The translations under genes were made by a program, and so were the position numbers. Shown here piece after piece: positions 24,745 to 33,594 of a stretch of 64,000 bases of DNA (positions are counted from its first letter, which is position 1; every line of letters begins with the position of its first letter). Under the pieces are notes generated by a model. It was given only the letters and a program-made list of their open reading frames with translations. It did no database searches and was not told where the DNA came from. The DNA comes from Streptococcaceae bacterium (lineage in GTDB: Bacteria; Bacillota; Bacilli; Lactobacillales; Streptococcaceae): positions 83,090-147,089 of the forward strand of contig JAIRWF010000010.1 of assembly GCA_031253335.1 (NCBI GenBank), given 5' to 3'.

Positions 24745-24981
24745 AAAATACTGATTTTTTTGACATTTAATCTAAAACCAAGCAGAATGTTCGGCTTTTT
24801 TTCTAGAGATAATTTTCGCCTTAAACCTTATTTTAACGCCAACAAATTATCCATTCGCTTCAAAATTAACTAACACAGAACTAAACGAATTAACACTAAC
24901 TAAGTCATCTTTTTATATTACAACTAAAACATTTTTGTAATTTATGTAATACTCCTGTAATATATATATATATATAGTAGA
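24745..24981. other. AT-rich gap between the two surface genes
   Basis: No gene seen. It contains a (TA)n microsatellite at about 24960-24976 just past the stop of the second surface gene, three TGTAAT motifs at about 24934-24960 and no convincing terminator, so read-through between the two surface genes is possible. Confidence 0.5.
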
Positions 24982-27900
24982 TTATCTCTTTTTACTCCGA
25001 CGGCGGAACTCGCTCAACGCTGTCGCAGCTGCTAATGTTGCAACTCCTGCCTCCATCATGAGACCGGCGCTTGTGCTATCACCCGTTGATGGGAGCGTAG
25101 ATTGACTCGTAGCTTTTGGCGTTGCTGCTGTAGCTTGTGATGCAGTCTCATAGACTACCTTTGTCACACCATCTTGACCATTAGTACCGTTGGTACCATT
25201 CGTCCCATCATTTCCGTTTGTACCGTCTGTGCCAGGAGTACCAGCAGGGCCTTGAGGTCCTGTTGCGCCTGGTGTACCATCTGTCGGATTAGCTTCGTAG
25301 TAGTAAGTTACAACTGAGCCATCCGCAGAATAGACGCCAGATGCCTGGTAGCCATTGACGACATAGTAGCCAGCAACAGCTGCAGGCGTTGCAGACCAGG
25401 CATCACCGACAGCACCCGTAGAGGTTGTATCAGGTGCTACTGAAGTTGTGGTGCCATTGAGATAGTAATGAACCGTCAGAGTGCCCGATTCACTTGGTGT
25501 CTCAGAGGAACCACCGCCATTATCATCACCTGTGATTGTATAAGTAACGACTTGATAGAGGAATTGCCCCCCTTGCATGATCCATTGGGCGATATAGGTA
25601 TAGGTACCTGGCGCGGTTGGCACAGCTGTTGTCGAGGTAGCTTGTCCAGTGGTTGAGCCCGCTGGGACAAACTCTGCATCAATGATGACCGGTGTCTTCG
25701 CCTGCGGCAAAGTCGTCGTCAATGGGAAGAGAGACGCTGGCGCAACTGCTGTTGATGTTGTTGCTGAAAGTGAGCTTGTTGGCGTTGCCACTTCACTAGG
25801 TCCTGCTACACCTGGCATATAAGTCGTACCAGATACTGTGTAAGTACTATCTGTCCAGTTGTAGTAGTAGTTCGATCCCACCGTACCTGCTGGATAATCT
25901 GAGGCTGTGGATGGATCTTCGTTTGTATAGTTGTTGGCGATGACCGCATCTTTAGGATAGCTATAGAGGCCACCTGGTGTTGTGACCCATGTCACACCAG
26001 TTGATGTGGTTGGATTGTCCGTGCCAGATGAGTTGAGCGGTACTTCAATAGCACTTGCTGCTGCCGTCTCTGTGACTGCAAGGCTAGATGTTGCCAAAGT
26101 CATTGCTGCAGCTGTCGTTGTATCAACACTCATCGCTGCGGCTGCGCTTGCACCACCTGTATTTGCCAAATCTGGAACTGAGTAGAAGTAAGCGGTTGTC
26201 GTACCTGTCACACCATCGGCATCTGTGTAGCTGAAGATGACTGGAGTCTTAATCGTGCCGTTCGACTCTGTTGTAGGTGTCCCAAGCGTGAAGGTCACAT
26301 TTGACACATCGCCTGTCGTCCCATCTGAGTTCGTTACGGCAAAGACCATATCAGCCTCGTCGAACTTCTGAGAAGTATAGCGATATTCATCAGTCACATC
26401 AATAACGACTTTACCTGCGTTTGGATTGACTGGTGTCGCTGTATAAGTATAGACGACTGTGATAGGACCTGCAACTGTATAAGTCGTGTCCCCACCATTT
26501 GTTCCCACGTAGGTATAGCCATCTAAGATACTATGAGCAGTTGTCCAGGATGACCCGATATTTTGTTCAGAGGTTTCTGTTGAAATGGTCGATACGACAT
26601 TGCCTTTACTATCGACTACCTGCGTGATGACAGTGACTGTTGCTTGCTGAACTTTCGAGTAGATGTTCGTCACAACTGTGTTCCCGTTTAGAACACCACT
26701 TGACGCGCCGACTGTATCTTGATAGGTATAGCCTGAATAGCTCCCAGCAGATGTGCTATAAGCCGCCCCAGAGTTCATTGTTGAGACGCCTGATCCTAAG
26801 ATCGTGCCATCTGTTGTTTCGTCAATGACGGTCAAGGTATATTTAGGGGTTGGATTGAGCCAGTTTTGGAGCCACTCAAGGAGTGAGTTCATCGCGGTTG
26901 AAATCCACGTGCAAATATCATTGATACAATGATTGACCCAGTAAACAATATCATTGAAGACAGTCTGCAAATCTGAGCCAATCGTCTCAAGCGTTGTCTG
27001 TAAATCATTGAAGAGGGTCTGGAGGTCTGAGCCAATCGTTGTCACAAAGCCTTGGATATCATTGATAATATCGTTGATAATCGTTGCACCAGCGTTTTCA
27101 AGCCATTTTACAACGTCAGAGATATTATCAGCAATCTCACCGATGTAGTTGATGATGCCATTGATTACCGTTGCAATCGCGTTGCCGAGATAGTTGACTG
27201 CATCAGAGATCCATGTCCAAATCCAGTTGCCGATGTTGCCTAAGAAATTAACAATATCTGTGAACCATACAGAGAGCTGATGTAAACCATCTTCAATGCC
27301 TGTGATTGCTGACTGAAGAAGATTTGAGATGCCATCCCAAATGGCTTTGATGGCATTTTCGATAGGCGTGATGATATTGTCATTGATCCAAGAAGCGATA
27401 TTTGAAAGAGCTGATGTGATGTCGTTCCAAAGGGTTGACAAGCCACTTTCAATTCCTGAGATAATGCTTTGGATGGTTGACGTCAACCAGTTCCAAACAG
27501 TGCTCAGCGCACTTTCAATCGCTGAAATCGCACTTGAGATGGCTGAAGTAATATCATTCCAAAGAGAAGACAAGGCACTTTCAATCCCTGAGATGATACT
27601 TTGGATGGCTGATGTGATGTCATTCCAAAGCGAAGACAAAGCTGACTCAATAGAAGAAATTGCTGATTGAATCCAGCTTTCAATGGTCGAGATGGCGTTA
27701 GAGATGAGCGTCGGAATATTCTCAATTGCCGAAACAATGTCATTCCAGAGTGAGCCAAGTGCGCTTTCAATCCCAGAAATGACATTTTGAATACCTGAGA
27801 CGATACCGTTCCAGATTGAGCTTAGTGTACTTTCAATGGATGAAATTAAAGAGTTAAACGCACTTTGAATGCCACTAATGAGGCTGTTGATTGCACTACT

Positions 27901-28845
27901 AATCGCGGATTCGATACTCGAGATAACATTGTTAATTGCGTCTTCAATACCACTTACCAGACCATTAATCAGATTCTCAACTGGATCAACTAATGAATTT
28001 AAAATACTTTCAATCGTTGACTCTGGGAGTAAATTACCAAGGCTAATCTTGATATCTGGTATTAGACCACCTGTAAGGCTTGATAATGGTATCGTAATGT
28101 TAATTGCAGAGATAGCATTATAGATAGCTGTGGCAAGTGATGAGACAAGACCGCTTAAATCAATTCCAGCCAATGACTCTGAACTCAACGTCATTGAAGC
28201 TGCAGTTTGTGCAATCGCTGCAGTCAATGGTGTAGCAGTTGCCGAAGTCTGACTATCTTTTGGATCTGCAATCACGACGCCTGCTGCTGCATTATTCGCC
28301 GCAGAGACGACGCTCGAGAGTGCTGAGTTGATCAGGTCAACGAGGCTTGAAGTCAAAACGTCGCTGCCGAGACTCGCTACGATAAGTGAATCTAGTGATG
28401 ACTCTGCCGAAGCGAGCTGACTTGCAGTAACTGAGCTAGCCACTGAGCTCTTTGCGGCCGCTGAGCTTGAAGCTGCCGTGCTGACTTGCGAGCTTAAGTT
28501 GGTGAGTGTTGCACCAGCGCTGAGTGATGATGCAGAGCTACTAGCTGTCTCTGACGTTGCGGACGAAGCATCTGAAGCAGCCGATGTGCTCGCAGCTGAA
28601 GAAACTACGGCGTCTGACGATACTGTCGAAACAGTTGCAGCACTTGCTGTATCTGAAGCAGCACTACTTGGCGTTGTTGCAGTTGCTGAGCTTGATGTAG
28701 CCGTTGTGGCGCCTTCTGCCTGTGCAACAGCGCCCCCTCCGACGAGGGCTACAGTCGTAGCTGCAGCAAAGAGCCAGGTCTTACCCGATTTCCAGGAACG
28801 GTAATTTCTGACTTCCTTTGTTAATTTTTTTGTTTTAGCTTTCAT
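24982..28845 (-). CDS. Large LPxTG-anchored surface protein with helical repeats and MucBP-like domains
   Basis: A 1287-residue sister of the 1983-residue protein. It has the same KxYKxGKxW-type signal (VRNYRSWKSGKTW), a Ser/Ala-rich stretch, and a shared N-terminal block ending AAAGVVIADPKDSQT. Then come amphipathic repeats (SIESALSSLWNDITSAIQSI, about 300-480), a shared segment ITGIEDGLHQLSVWFTDIVN and one WVNHCINDICTWI motif near 640-655. Next are three beta-rich MucBP-like domains (two about 665-800, one about 1120-1185) with an intervening Thr/Ser-rich domain, a short collagen-like run (GTPGATGPQGPAG) and LPSTG near 1249 with a helix and RRRSKKR tail. MucBP domains in lactic acid bacteria bind mucin or glycans, so host or surface adhesion is the likely role. 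Confidence 0.8.
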   Translation of the reverse strand: MKAKTKKLTKEVRNYRSWKSGKTWLFAAATTVALVGGGAVAQAEGATTATSSSATATTPSSAASDTASAATVSTVSSDAVVSSAASTSAASDASSATSETASSSASSLSAGATLTNLSSQVSTAASSSAAAKSSVASSVTASQLASAESSLDSLIVASLGSDVLTSSLVDLINSALSSVVSAANNAAAGVVIADPKDSQTSATATPLTAAIAQTAASMTLSSESLAGIDLSGLVSSLATAIYNAISAINITIPLSSLTGGLIPDIKISLGNLLPESTIESILNSLVDPVENLINGLVSGIEDAINNVISSIESAISSAINSLISGIQSAFNSLISSIESTLSSIWNGIVSGIQNVISGIESALGSLWNDIVSAIENIPTLISNAISTIESWIQSAISSIESALSSLWNDITSAIQSIISGIESALSSLWNDITSAISSAISAIESALSTVWNWLTSTIQSIISGIESGLSTLWNDITSALSNIASWINDNIITPIENAIKAIWDGISNLLQSAITGIEDGLHQLSVWFTDIVNFLGNIGNWIWTWISDAVNYLGNAIATVINGIINYIGEIADNISDVVKWLENAGATIINDIINDIQGFVTTIGSDLQTLFNDLQTTLETIGSDLQTVFNDIVYWVNHCINDICTWISTAMNSLLEWLQNWLNPTPKYTLTVIDETTDGTILGSGVSTMNSGAAYSTSAGSYSGYTYQDTVGASSGVLNGNTVVTNIYSKVQQATVTVITQVVDSKGNVVSTISTETSEQNIGSSWTTAHSILDGYTYVGTNGGDTTYTVAGPITVVYTYTATPVNPNAGKVVIDVTDEYRYTSQKFDEADMVFAVTNSDGTTGDVSNVTFTLGTPTTESNGTIKTPVIFSYTDADGVTGTTTAYFYSVPDLANTGGASAAAAMSVDTTTAAAMTLATSSLAVTETAAASAIEVPLNSSGTDNPTTSTGVTWVTTPGGLYSYPKDAVIANNYTNEDPSTASDYPAGTVGSNYYYNWTDSTYTVSGTTYMPGVAGPSEVATPTSSLSATTSTAVAPASLFPLTTTLPQAKTPVIIDAEFVPAGSTTGQATSTTAVPTAPGTYTYIAQWIMQGGQFLYQVVTYTITGDDNGGGSSETPSESGTLTVHYYLNGTTTSVAPDTTSTGAVGDAWSATPAAVAGYYVVNGYQASGVYSADGSVVTYYYEANPTDGTPGATGPQGPAGTPGTDGTNGNDGTNGTNGTNGQDGVTKVVYETASQATAATPKATSQSTLPSTGDSTSAGLMMEAGVATLAAATALSEFRRRSKKR

Positions 28846-28890
28846 TTAGCCAAACTCCCTCATTAAGTTGTATTTTAACTTTACTCTGCG

Positions 28891-28926
28891 ATTTTACACC
28901 TTTTATTTTTGCTTGTCAAGCAAAAA
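28891..28926 (-). promoter_or_regulatory. Promoter of the second surface gene with a perfect inverted repeat over the -35
   Basis: Minus strand TTGACA (28914-28919), 17 bases, TAAAAT (28891-28896): near consensus. TTTTTGCTTG and CAAGCAAAAA (28906-28926) form a perfect 10-bp inverted repeat around one base centred on the -35, a good repressor operator candidate. Confidence 0.7.
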
Positions 28927-28929
28927 ACG

Positions 28930-29320
28930 TAATTTTTAACAAATTTTCCTCTTTTTACACACAGAGTTATTCACATTTGTATATTTTTTGTTTTCACTAA
29001 ATCAGTATAGCTCTGTATTTATCAAGGGTTTACAGGAGGCCGATTTTTTCTTTCCACTTTTCTACTTTTTTCACTATTTTTCTCAAATTTCAAGCTCTTA
29101 TTTTCTTCTTTTCCTCAATTTATTCCCAGGCTTATCCTCAAAATTTCTACACTTTTTATTGATAAAGCTTCTAGTTCCTTACTACATAAGGCTCTTTTAG
29201 TAATATTACTTGTGTATATCTTTGTTTCTTTTAGGTTACAATCTCATTAAAGTTTTATTTCAAAACAGTTTTGTATAAGTTTCAAAAAATGGGGTTCTTT
29301 TTTGAGTTAAGATTTCAACC
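28930..29320. other. AT-rich gene-free stretch
   Basis: About 390 bases between the second surface gene promoter and the greA terminator. It is strongly AT-rich and T-rich on the plus strand, with no credible ORF, ribosome site or repeat. It may hold upstream regulatory DNA for the surface gene; I see no specific element. Confidence 0.5.
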
Positions 29321-29322
29321 CA

Positions 29323-29348
29323 CAAAAAAAGACCTCTCGCGAGGTCTT
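29323..29348 (-). terminator. greA terminator
   Basis: AAGACCTC (29329-29336) and GAGGTCTT (29341-29348) pair over TCGC; on the minus strand a run of seven Ts follows. It lies 22 bases after the greA stop. Confidence 0.9.
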
Positions 29349-29370
29349 AATTCGTCATTCAGAGATCTTG

Positions 29371-29853
29371 TTACGCACTGGCGACTTTTGTAATCTGTAC
29401 TTCAATCTCAATGCCGTTTGGCAGCGGAACTTTGACAGCATCGCCCTTTTTGCGTCCAATAAGGGCTTGTGCAATGGGCGATTCATTTGAAATCTTCCCT
29501 TCGAAAGGATCAGCCTCTGCCGTACCCACAATGGTATAGGTCTCTTCGTCTTTTTCACCCTTTTCGACAAAAGTTACTTTTTTACCCAGTGCCACTTCGT
29601 TGGCTTTGACTTTTGAGTTGTCAACGATTTCTGCATTGCGAATCATGTTTTCGACAATTGTGATACGGTTTTCGATGAAGGCCTGCTCGTCTTTTGCGGC
29701 TTCATACTCTGAGTTTTCAGAGAGATCCCCATACTCGCGCGCGATTTTGATGCGTTCTACGACCTCGGGGCGTTTCACGAGTTTTAATTCTTCGAGCTCA
29801 GTCTCGAGCTTTTCTAACCCTTCTTGGGTCATTTGATATACTTTTTCAGCCAT
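29371..29853 (-). CDS. greA: Transcription elongation factor GreA
   Basis: A 160-residue factor that rescues backtracked RNA polymerase by stimulating transcript cleavage. The N-terminal coiled coil (about 1-75) carries the acidic tip [19 protein letters not shown], with D and E residues that enter the polymerase channel. The C-terminal FKBP-like domain ends [20 protein letters not shown]. It is the last gene after mltG, the common order in streptococci. The ATG at 29853 has no Shine-Dalgarno sequence close by; an AAAGGAA at 29914-29920 is brought to 8 bases if the intervening hairpin folds. Confidence 0.97.
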   Translation of the reverse strand: MAEKVYQMTQEGLEKLETELEELKLVKRPEVVERIKIAREYGDLSENSEYEAAKDEQAFIENRITIVENMIRNAEIVDNSKVKANEVALGKKVTFVEKGEKDEETYTIVGTAEADPFEGKISNESPIAQALIGRKKGDAVKVPLPNGIEIEVQITKVASA

Positions 29854-29920
29854 GTTCTATGATGAAAGTGCAGGTGCTCTCTGCGTTTGCACGAGTCGCC
29901 CGTCCGCTTTCATTTCCTTT
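29854..29920 (-). promoter_or_regulatory. greA leader: distant Shine-Dalgarno sequence, hairpin and 18-codon ORF
   Basis: On the minus strand AAAGGAA (29914-29920) is followed by ATGAAAG (29907-29913), 38 bases, CTTTCAT (29862-29868), then 8 bases and the greA ATG. The 7-bp stem folds out the interval and gives ideal spacing. The same stretch also encodes an 18-codon ORF (MKADGRLVQTQRAPALSS) whose TAG ends three bases before the greA ATG, so coupling by a leader peptide is an alternative reading. Confidence 0.55.
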
Positions 29921-29933
29921 CTACTATATAAAT

Positions 29934-32414
29934 TTATTCATTCGGTGTGACATATTTTGCGATGTTCGCATTTTGTTCATCAAGTGTCGTTGCGAAGTAG
30001 AGTTGCCCTGTTTTTGGATTGGCACAGAAATACATATAGTCGTTTGTCGCGTGGTTGATGACACTGTCTATCGAAATCTGCGACGGACTATCTACTGGGC
30101 CTGGCGGGAGGGCGGTATTTGCGTAGTCGTTATAAGGCGAATTCATGCTGGTATCGACATTGGCATCATCTACTGCTGTTGAGTTTCCCAATTTTCCTTC
30201 GGCATAGAGGAGTGGAACGTTGGATGAGATGGGCATGTTTTGATTGAGGCGGTTGAGGAAGACCTCAGCGACTTGCTGACGGTCAGACTGACTGTTGGCC
30301 TCTTTTTCAACGATGGAAGCTAAAGTCAATAAGTCATTGACCGATAGGCTCTTAGCCTTTAGCTGCGAATAATAAGGCTGCAAGACACTGTCTTCTTTTG
30401 CAATCATCTCCTCAATGATGTCTTTAGCGGTCGTTTGTGCGTTGTAGTCATAAGTCGCAGGGAAGAGATAGCCTTCTAGCTGGTATTTCACCCCAGACGT
30501 TGCGGATGGGAGCGAGGCAAAGAGGGTCGGATATTTTGCTTTCATCTGAGCGATGAAGGTCGGATCCTTGACAACTTTTAGAAACTCACTTGCGGTAAAT
30601 GGGGACTTCGAGGCACTTGAACCGCTTGCAGCATTGATGGTAAAGGCTGTTGACATCTGGTCAATCGTGTAGCCCTCTGGAATCGTGATTTTCCCAACAG
30701 CGGGAGATGTTGCAGAGCCGCCACCACTGATGGTCTGTGCGATGGTTTTCGCATCCATAGCTTCATTCAGGCTGTAATAGCCTGACTTGAAATTGCCAAT
30801 GCCCATGAGCTTTGCGTAATACTCAAAGATGAGGCTGTTATGGATGAGATGCTTACTTTGTAAGAGTGAGGAAATCTTGCCAGCTGTTGCACCCTGAGGG
30901 ATATTGACGGTCTGCATGGTCTTGTTGGAGGGGTCAACCGCTTTGAGGCTGCCATTGACCACATAATAGCCACCTCCTCCAAGAGCCAGCAATAAAATAA
31001 TGACGACGGCTGCAATAGGACGCCCCAATCCTCTTTGACGCGGATCTTTATGACTGCTTTCGCTTTGGCTTTGCCTTTGTTTTTTGCGCTTACGGTTGCT
31101 TGTATCACGGGTGACAATCTTGCCTTCGTAGCCTTTGGCTGCACGCGACATGGTTGTAGGTTTCTCGTCATCGTCTTTGCGGTCTCTTCCTGTACGCGGG
31201 AGACGCTTTGTTGCCTGACGTTCGTCTTCATCCTCATCACTTGCCGAAGGGCGTGGACGATAGTTAGAGAGCGGGTTGCGACGTGCCTCTTCAGCAGCTG
31301 TGCGACGTGCTTCATCAGGTGCTGGATTGACAAAGGCTTTATGCCTATCCTCAACGCTTTGTGAGGCAGGCTCGGCAGGAGTTACAGGGCTAACAGATTC
31401 AAGATTGGGCGCAAACTCAAAGCTTGGTCCACCTTGAGTGCCACCAATGCTCATTGTTTGTGACTGCTGGAATGTCTGCGTAAAAGTGCCATCAGGGTTT
31501 AGAGAGATGGACGGACGTGGCTGAGGAGGTTCTGGCGCGCGCGAGCGCAGTGGCTGTTGAGGATTTACCTGCGGTGTTGCCTGTGCAGGTATGTCTGGAT
31601 CGTCTTGTGCGAGACGCGCCATAATCTGGTCTTTGAAGCTTGTTTCACTTGCTACTGGGTCTGAAGACTCTGTCGCCATTGCGTTGAGATTGTTCAGCGC
31701 ACGGTCACGGGCTTCATTGCGCACGGCAGCAACTTGCGCCGCTGGTGTTGTAGGCTGAGCGGGTTGTGCTTGCTGTATAGGTTGTGCGGGTTGGCCGAAC
31801 TGAACGGACTGTGAGACCTGAGTTGGGTGTGCTGAAGGAGTAGTTGACTGTGGCTTGCCCGCTTCGGGTTTCCCATTTAGGAAGTTGATTGTATTGATTT
31901 TGAGCGAATGATTATCCGCGTCGTAGTTTTTGAGTTCGTTGAGCTTTGTGAAATAATCCTGCATGCCTTGGCGCTTTTCGGTGCTCATGGCGGCAAGGTC
32001 ATTTCCAGGTTGTGGACTTGGTGCTGCAGGCTTTGGCGTATCCGTATGTGCTGCTGCTGCATTGTTGCGTGCGGCAAGGCTTGCCAAGAAGTCTCTTGCA
32101 GAAGCATCATTTAAAGAGTCAGCACTTGGCGTTGTGCCTGTCTGCGGCAAGACTTGTGCTGGTTCTTGTTCAAAAGCTGAGAGATTTGGGAGATGATGCG
32201 GGGTTACGTCAAGGTTTTGTGGCGTTGTGATGCTTTGCTCATTTGAGGCTTCTGCAAAAGCAGTCAGAATGTCATCTGGTACATCACGGGCAGCGAAATT
32301 GACCGTCCCAAGCTGGGGCATTCCAAGTCCTGTCGCATCGTTTTCTGTTTGATTTGGAAAACCTGCTCCGAGGTCTCCAGGATGCAGGTTTTCGCTGTTA
32401 TTTTCGTCTGTCAA
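29934..32414 (-). CDS. mltG: Endolytic murein transglycosylase MltG with long cytoplasmic extension
   Basis: An 826-residue membrane protein. Residues 1-465 are a disordered Gln/Pro/Ala-rich and then basic cytoplasmic region; one transmembrane helix lies at about 465-487; the YceG/MltG domain (about 500-820) has the catalytic glutamate in LASIVEKEANS near 704. MltG cleaves nascent glycan strands and in streptococci works with the elongation machinery. The extension is much longer than in B. subtilis or E. coli, as in other streptococci and lactococci. The start is TTG at 32414, supported by AAAGGAG seven bases upstream. Gene order rpoE-mltG-greA. Confidence 0.93.
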   Translation of the reverse strand: MTDENNSENLHPGDLGAGFPNQTENDATGLGMPQLGTVNFAARDVPDDILTAFAEASNEQSITTPQNLDVTPHHLPNLSAFEQEPAQVLPQTGTTPSADSLNDASARDFLASLAARNNAAAAHTDTPKPAAPSPQPGNDLAAMSTEKRQGMQDYFTKLNELKNYDADNHSLKINTINFLNGKPEAGKPQSTTPSAHPTQVSQSVQFGQPAQPIQQAQPAQPTTPAAQVAAVRNEARDRALNNLNAMATESSDPVASETSFKDQIMARLAQDDPDIPAQATPQVNPQQPLRSRAPEPPQPRPSISLNPDGTFTQTFQQSQTMSIGGTQGGPSFEFAPNLESVSPVTPAEPASQSVEDRHKAFVNPAPDEARRTAAEEARRNPLSNYRPRPSASDEDEDERQATKRLPRTGRDRKDDDEKPTTMSRAAKGYEGKIVTRDTSNRKRKKQRQSQSESSHKDPRQRGLGRPIAAVVIILLLALGGGGYYVVNGSLKAVDPSNKTMQTVNIPQGATAGKISSLLQSKHLIHNSLIFEYYAKLMGIGNFKSGYYSLNEAMDAKTIAQTISGGGSATSPAVGKITIPEGYTIDQMSTAFTINAASGSSASKSPFTASEFLKVVKDPTFIAQMKAKYPTLFASLPSATSGVKYQLEGYLFPATYDYNAQTTAKDIIEEMIAKEDSVLQPYYSQLKAKSLSVNDLLTLASIVEKEANSQSDRQQVAEVFLNRLNQNMPISSNVPLLYAEGKLGNSTAVDDANVDTSMNSPYNDYANTALPPGPVDSPSQISIDSVINHATNDYMYFCANPKTGQLYFATTLDEQNANIAKYVTPNE

Positions 32415-32441
32415 AGGTTTCTCCTTTTTCAGGAATAGCGC

Positions 32442-32981
32442 TTAGTCGGCGTCTTCGTCGTCTTCGTCGTCGTCATCAGCCTCTTCAATGACCTCGCCTT
32501 CAGGAATTTCGGCATCTACATCAACCTCAGCGAGTTCTTCATCGTAAGAAACTGTGTCGTCATGCTCGTCGTCGGCATTTTCATCATAGACAATCTCTTC
32601 GACGACTTTGACTTTGAAGTTCTCATCTGTCGTGTCTTCTTCGCCTTCGAGGAGGGTCGGATCTACGCTGTCGTCCACTGCGTCGTCTTCAAAGTAATCA
32701 AGTGAGATGGTCTCTTCATCTACGGAGTCAATGGCATACCAGCTACGCAGGCCCCATTTGTTGTCTCCGAGCGGGATGAAGCTACCATCTGTGTTTAAAT
32801 CGGTATAGAAACGAGCAATGACAGCTTTGATGTCATCATCAGACATTTTCAGGTAGGACTTGACCTCATTTAAGAGCGCAGTAAAAGTCATTTCCTTGTC
32901 TTTTTGTTCCAAGATAGCGTGTGCCACCTCAATCATGGAGAGCTCTTCTGTGATTTGTCCGTCAAGTGCTTTGATTTTCAT
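32442..32981 (-). CDS. rpoE: RNA polymerase delta subunit
   Basis: A 179-residue protein of Gram-positive RNA polymerase. Residues 1-90 form the HARE-HTH fold ([20 protein letters not shown], then [20 protein letters not shown]), and residues 95-179 are almost entirely Asp/Glu with a few hydrophobics. The acidic tail displaces nucleic acids and speeds polymerase recycling. It has a near-consensus promoter at 33019-33047 and a normal AGAGG ribosome site. It is separated from mltG by 27 bases. Confidence 0.95.
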   Translation of the reverse strand: MKIKALDGQITEELSMIEVAHAILEQKDKEMTFTALLNEVKSYLKMSDDDIKAVIARFYTDLNTDGSFIPLGDNKWGLRSWYAIDSVDEETISLDYFEDDAVDDSVDPTLLEGEEDTTDENFKVKVVEEIVYDENADDEHDDTVSYDEELAEVDVDAEIPEGEVIEEADDDDEDDEDAD

Positions 32982-33018
32982 AAGTACCTCTTATTTCGCT
33001 TACTATTGTAACTGCAAA

Positions 33019-33052
33019 ATTATAGCACAAAGAGCTTGAAAAGTCAAGCTCT
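33019..33052 (-). promoter_or_regulatory. rpoE promoter embedded in the apt terminator
   Basis: On the minus strand AGAGCTTGA and TCAAGCTCT (33031-33052) form a perfect 9-bp hairpin that fits a terminator for recJ-apt. The -35 TTGACT (33042-33047) lies inside it, 17 bases before TATAAT (33019-33024), which also has TGC before it. The two signals share the same bases. Confidence 0.7.
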
Positions 33053-33075
33053 AGCGTTTTGTGATGGGAGAAAGG

Positions 33076-33594
33076 TTAGAAGTGCATGAGCACCTTGTAA
33101 TCGTAATGGCCAATTTTCTCACGGCCTTTGAGGTCGTCAAGCTCAATCAGGAAAGCAAGGCCTGCGACGATACCACCTAGCTTTTCGACAAGCTCTACGG
33201 TCGCTTGCATGGTACCTCCTGTCGCGAGTAAATCATCCACGATAAGGACGCGTTGCCCCGGCTTGATGGCATCGGCATGGAGGGTCAGGGTGTCTTTGCC
33301 GTATTCTTTTTCATAATCGGCAGTAACCACTTCGCGTGGGAGCTTGCCAGGCTTGCGGACAGGGGCAAAGCCTACACCTAAGGCGAATGCAACGGGACAG
33401 CCAATGATAAATCCGCGTGCTTCGGGACCTACGACCATGTCGATTTCTTTATCTCTGGCATACTGGACAATCTCAGTCGCCGCATAATTGTAGGCATTGC
33501 CGTCCGCCATGAGAGGACTAATGTCTCTGAAAATAACGCCCTTTTGAGGGTAGTCAGGGATAGTTGCAATGTATTGGGTGAGGTCAATGGTCAT
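33076..33594 (-). CDS. apt: Adenine phosphoribosyltransferase
   Basis: A 172-residue purine salvage enzyme that joins adenine and PRPP to give AMP. The PRPP-binding motif is [13 protein letters not shown] at 116-128, and [18 protein letters not shown] (52-69) is the adenine-side loop. Length matches the family. Its ATG overlaps the recJ stop by three bases (ATGA), a common streptococcal arrangement, and its terminator overlaps the next promoter. Confidence 0.97.
   Translation of the reverse strand: MTIDLTQYIATIPDYPQKGVIFRDISPLMADGNAYNYAATEIVQYARDKEIDMVVGPEARGFIIGCPVAFALGVGFAPVRKPGKLPREVVTADYEKEYGKDTLTLHADAIKPGQRVLIVDDLLATGGTMQATVELVEKLGGIVAGLAFLIELDDLKGREKIGHYDYKVLMHF

Noticed and set aside
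24960..24976. (TA)n tract as a phase-variation switch
   Set aside because: It lies just after the stop of one surface gene and about 280 bp from the start of the next, not within a promoter spacer or reading frame.
28988..29200. 70-codon hydrophobic ORF in the AT-rich gap
   Set aside because: Phe/Leu/Ser-rich composition is what T-rich DNA gives by chance; no ribosome site or promoter is associated.
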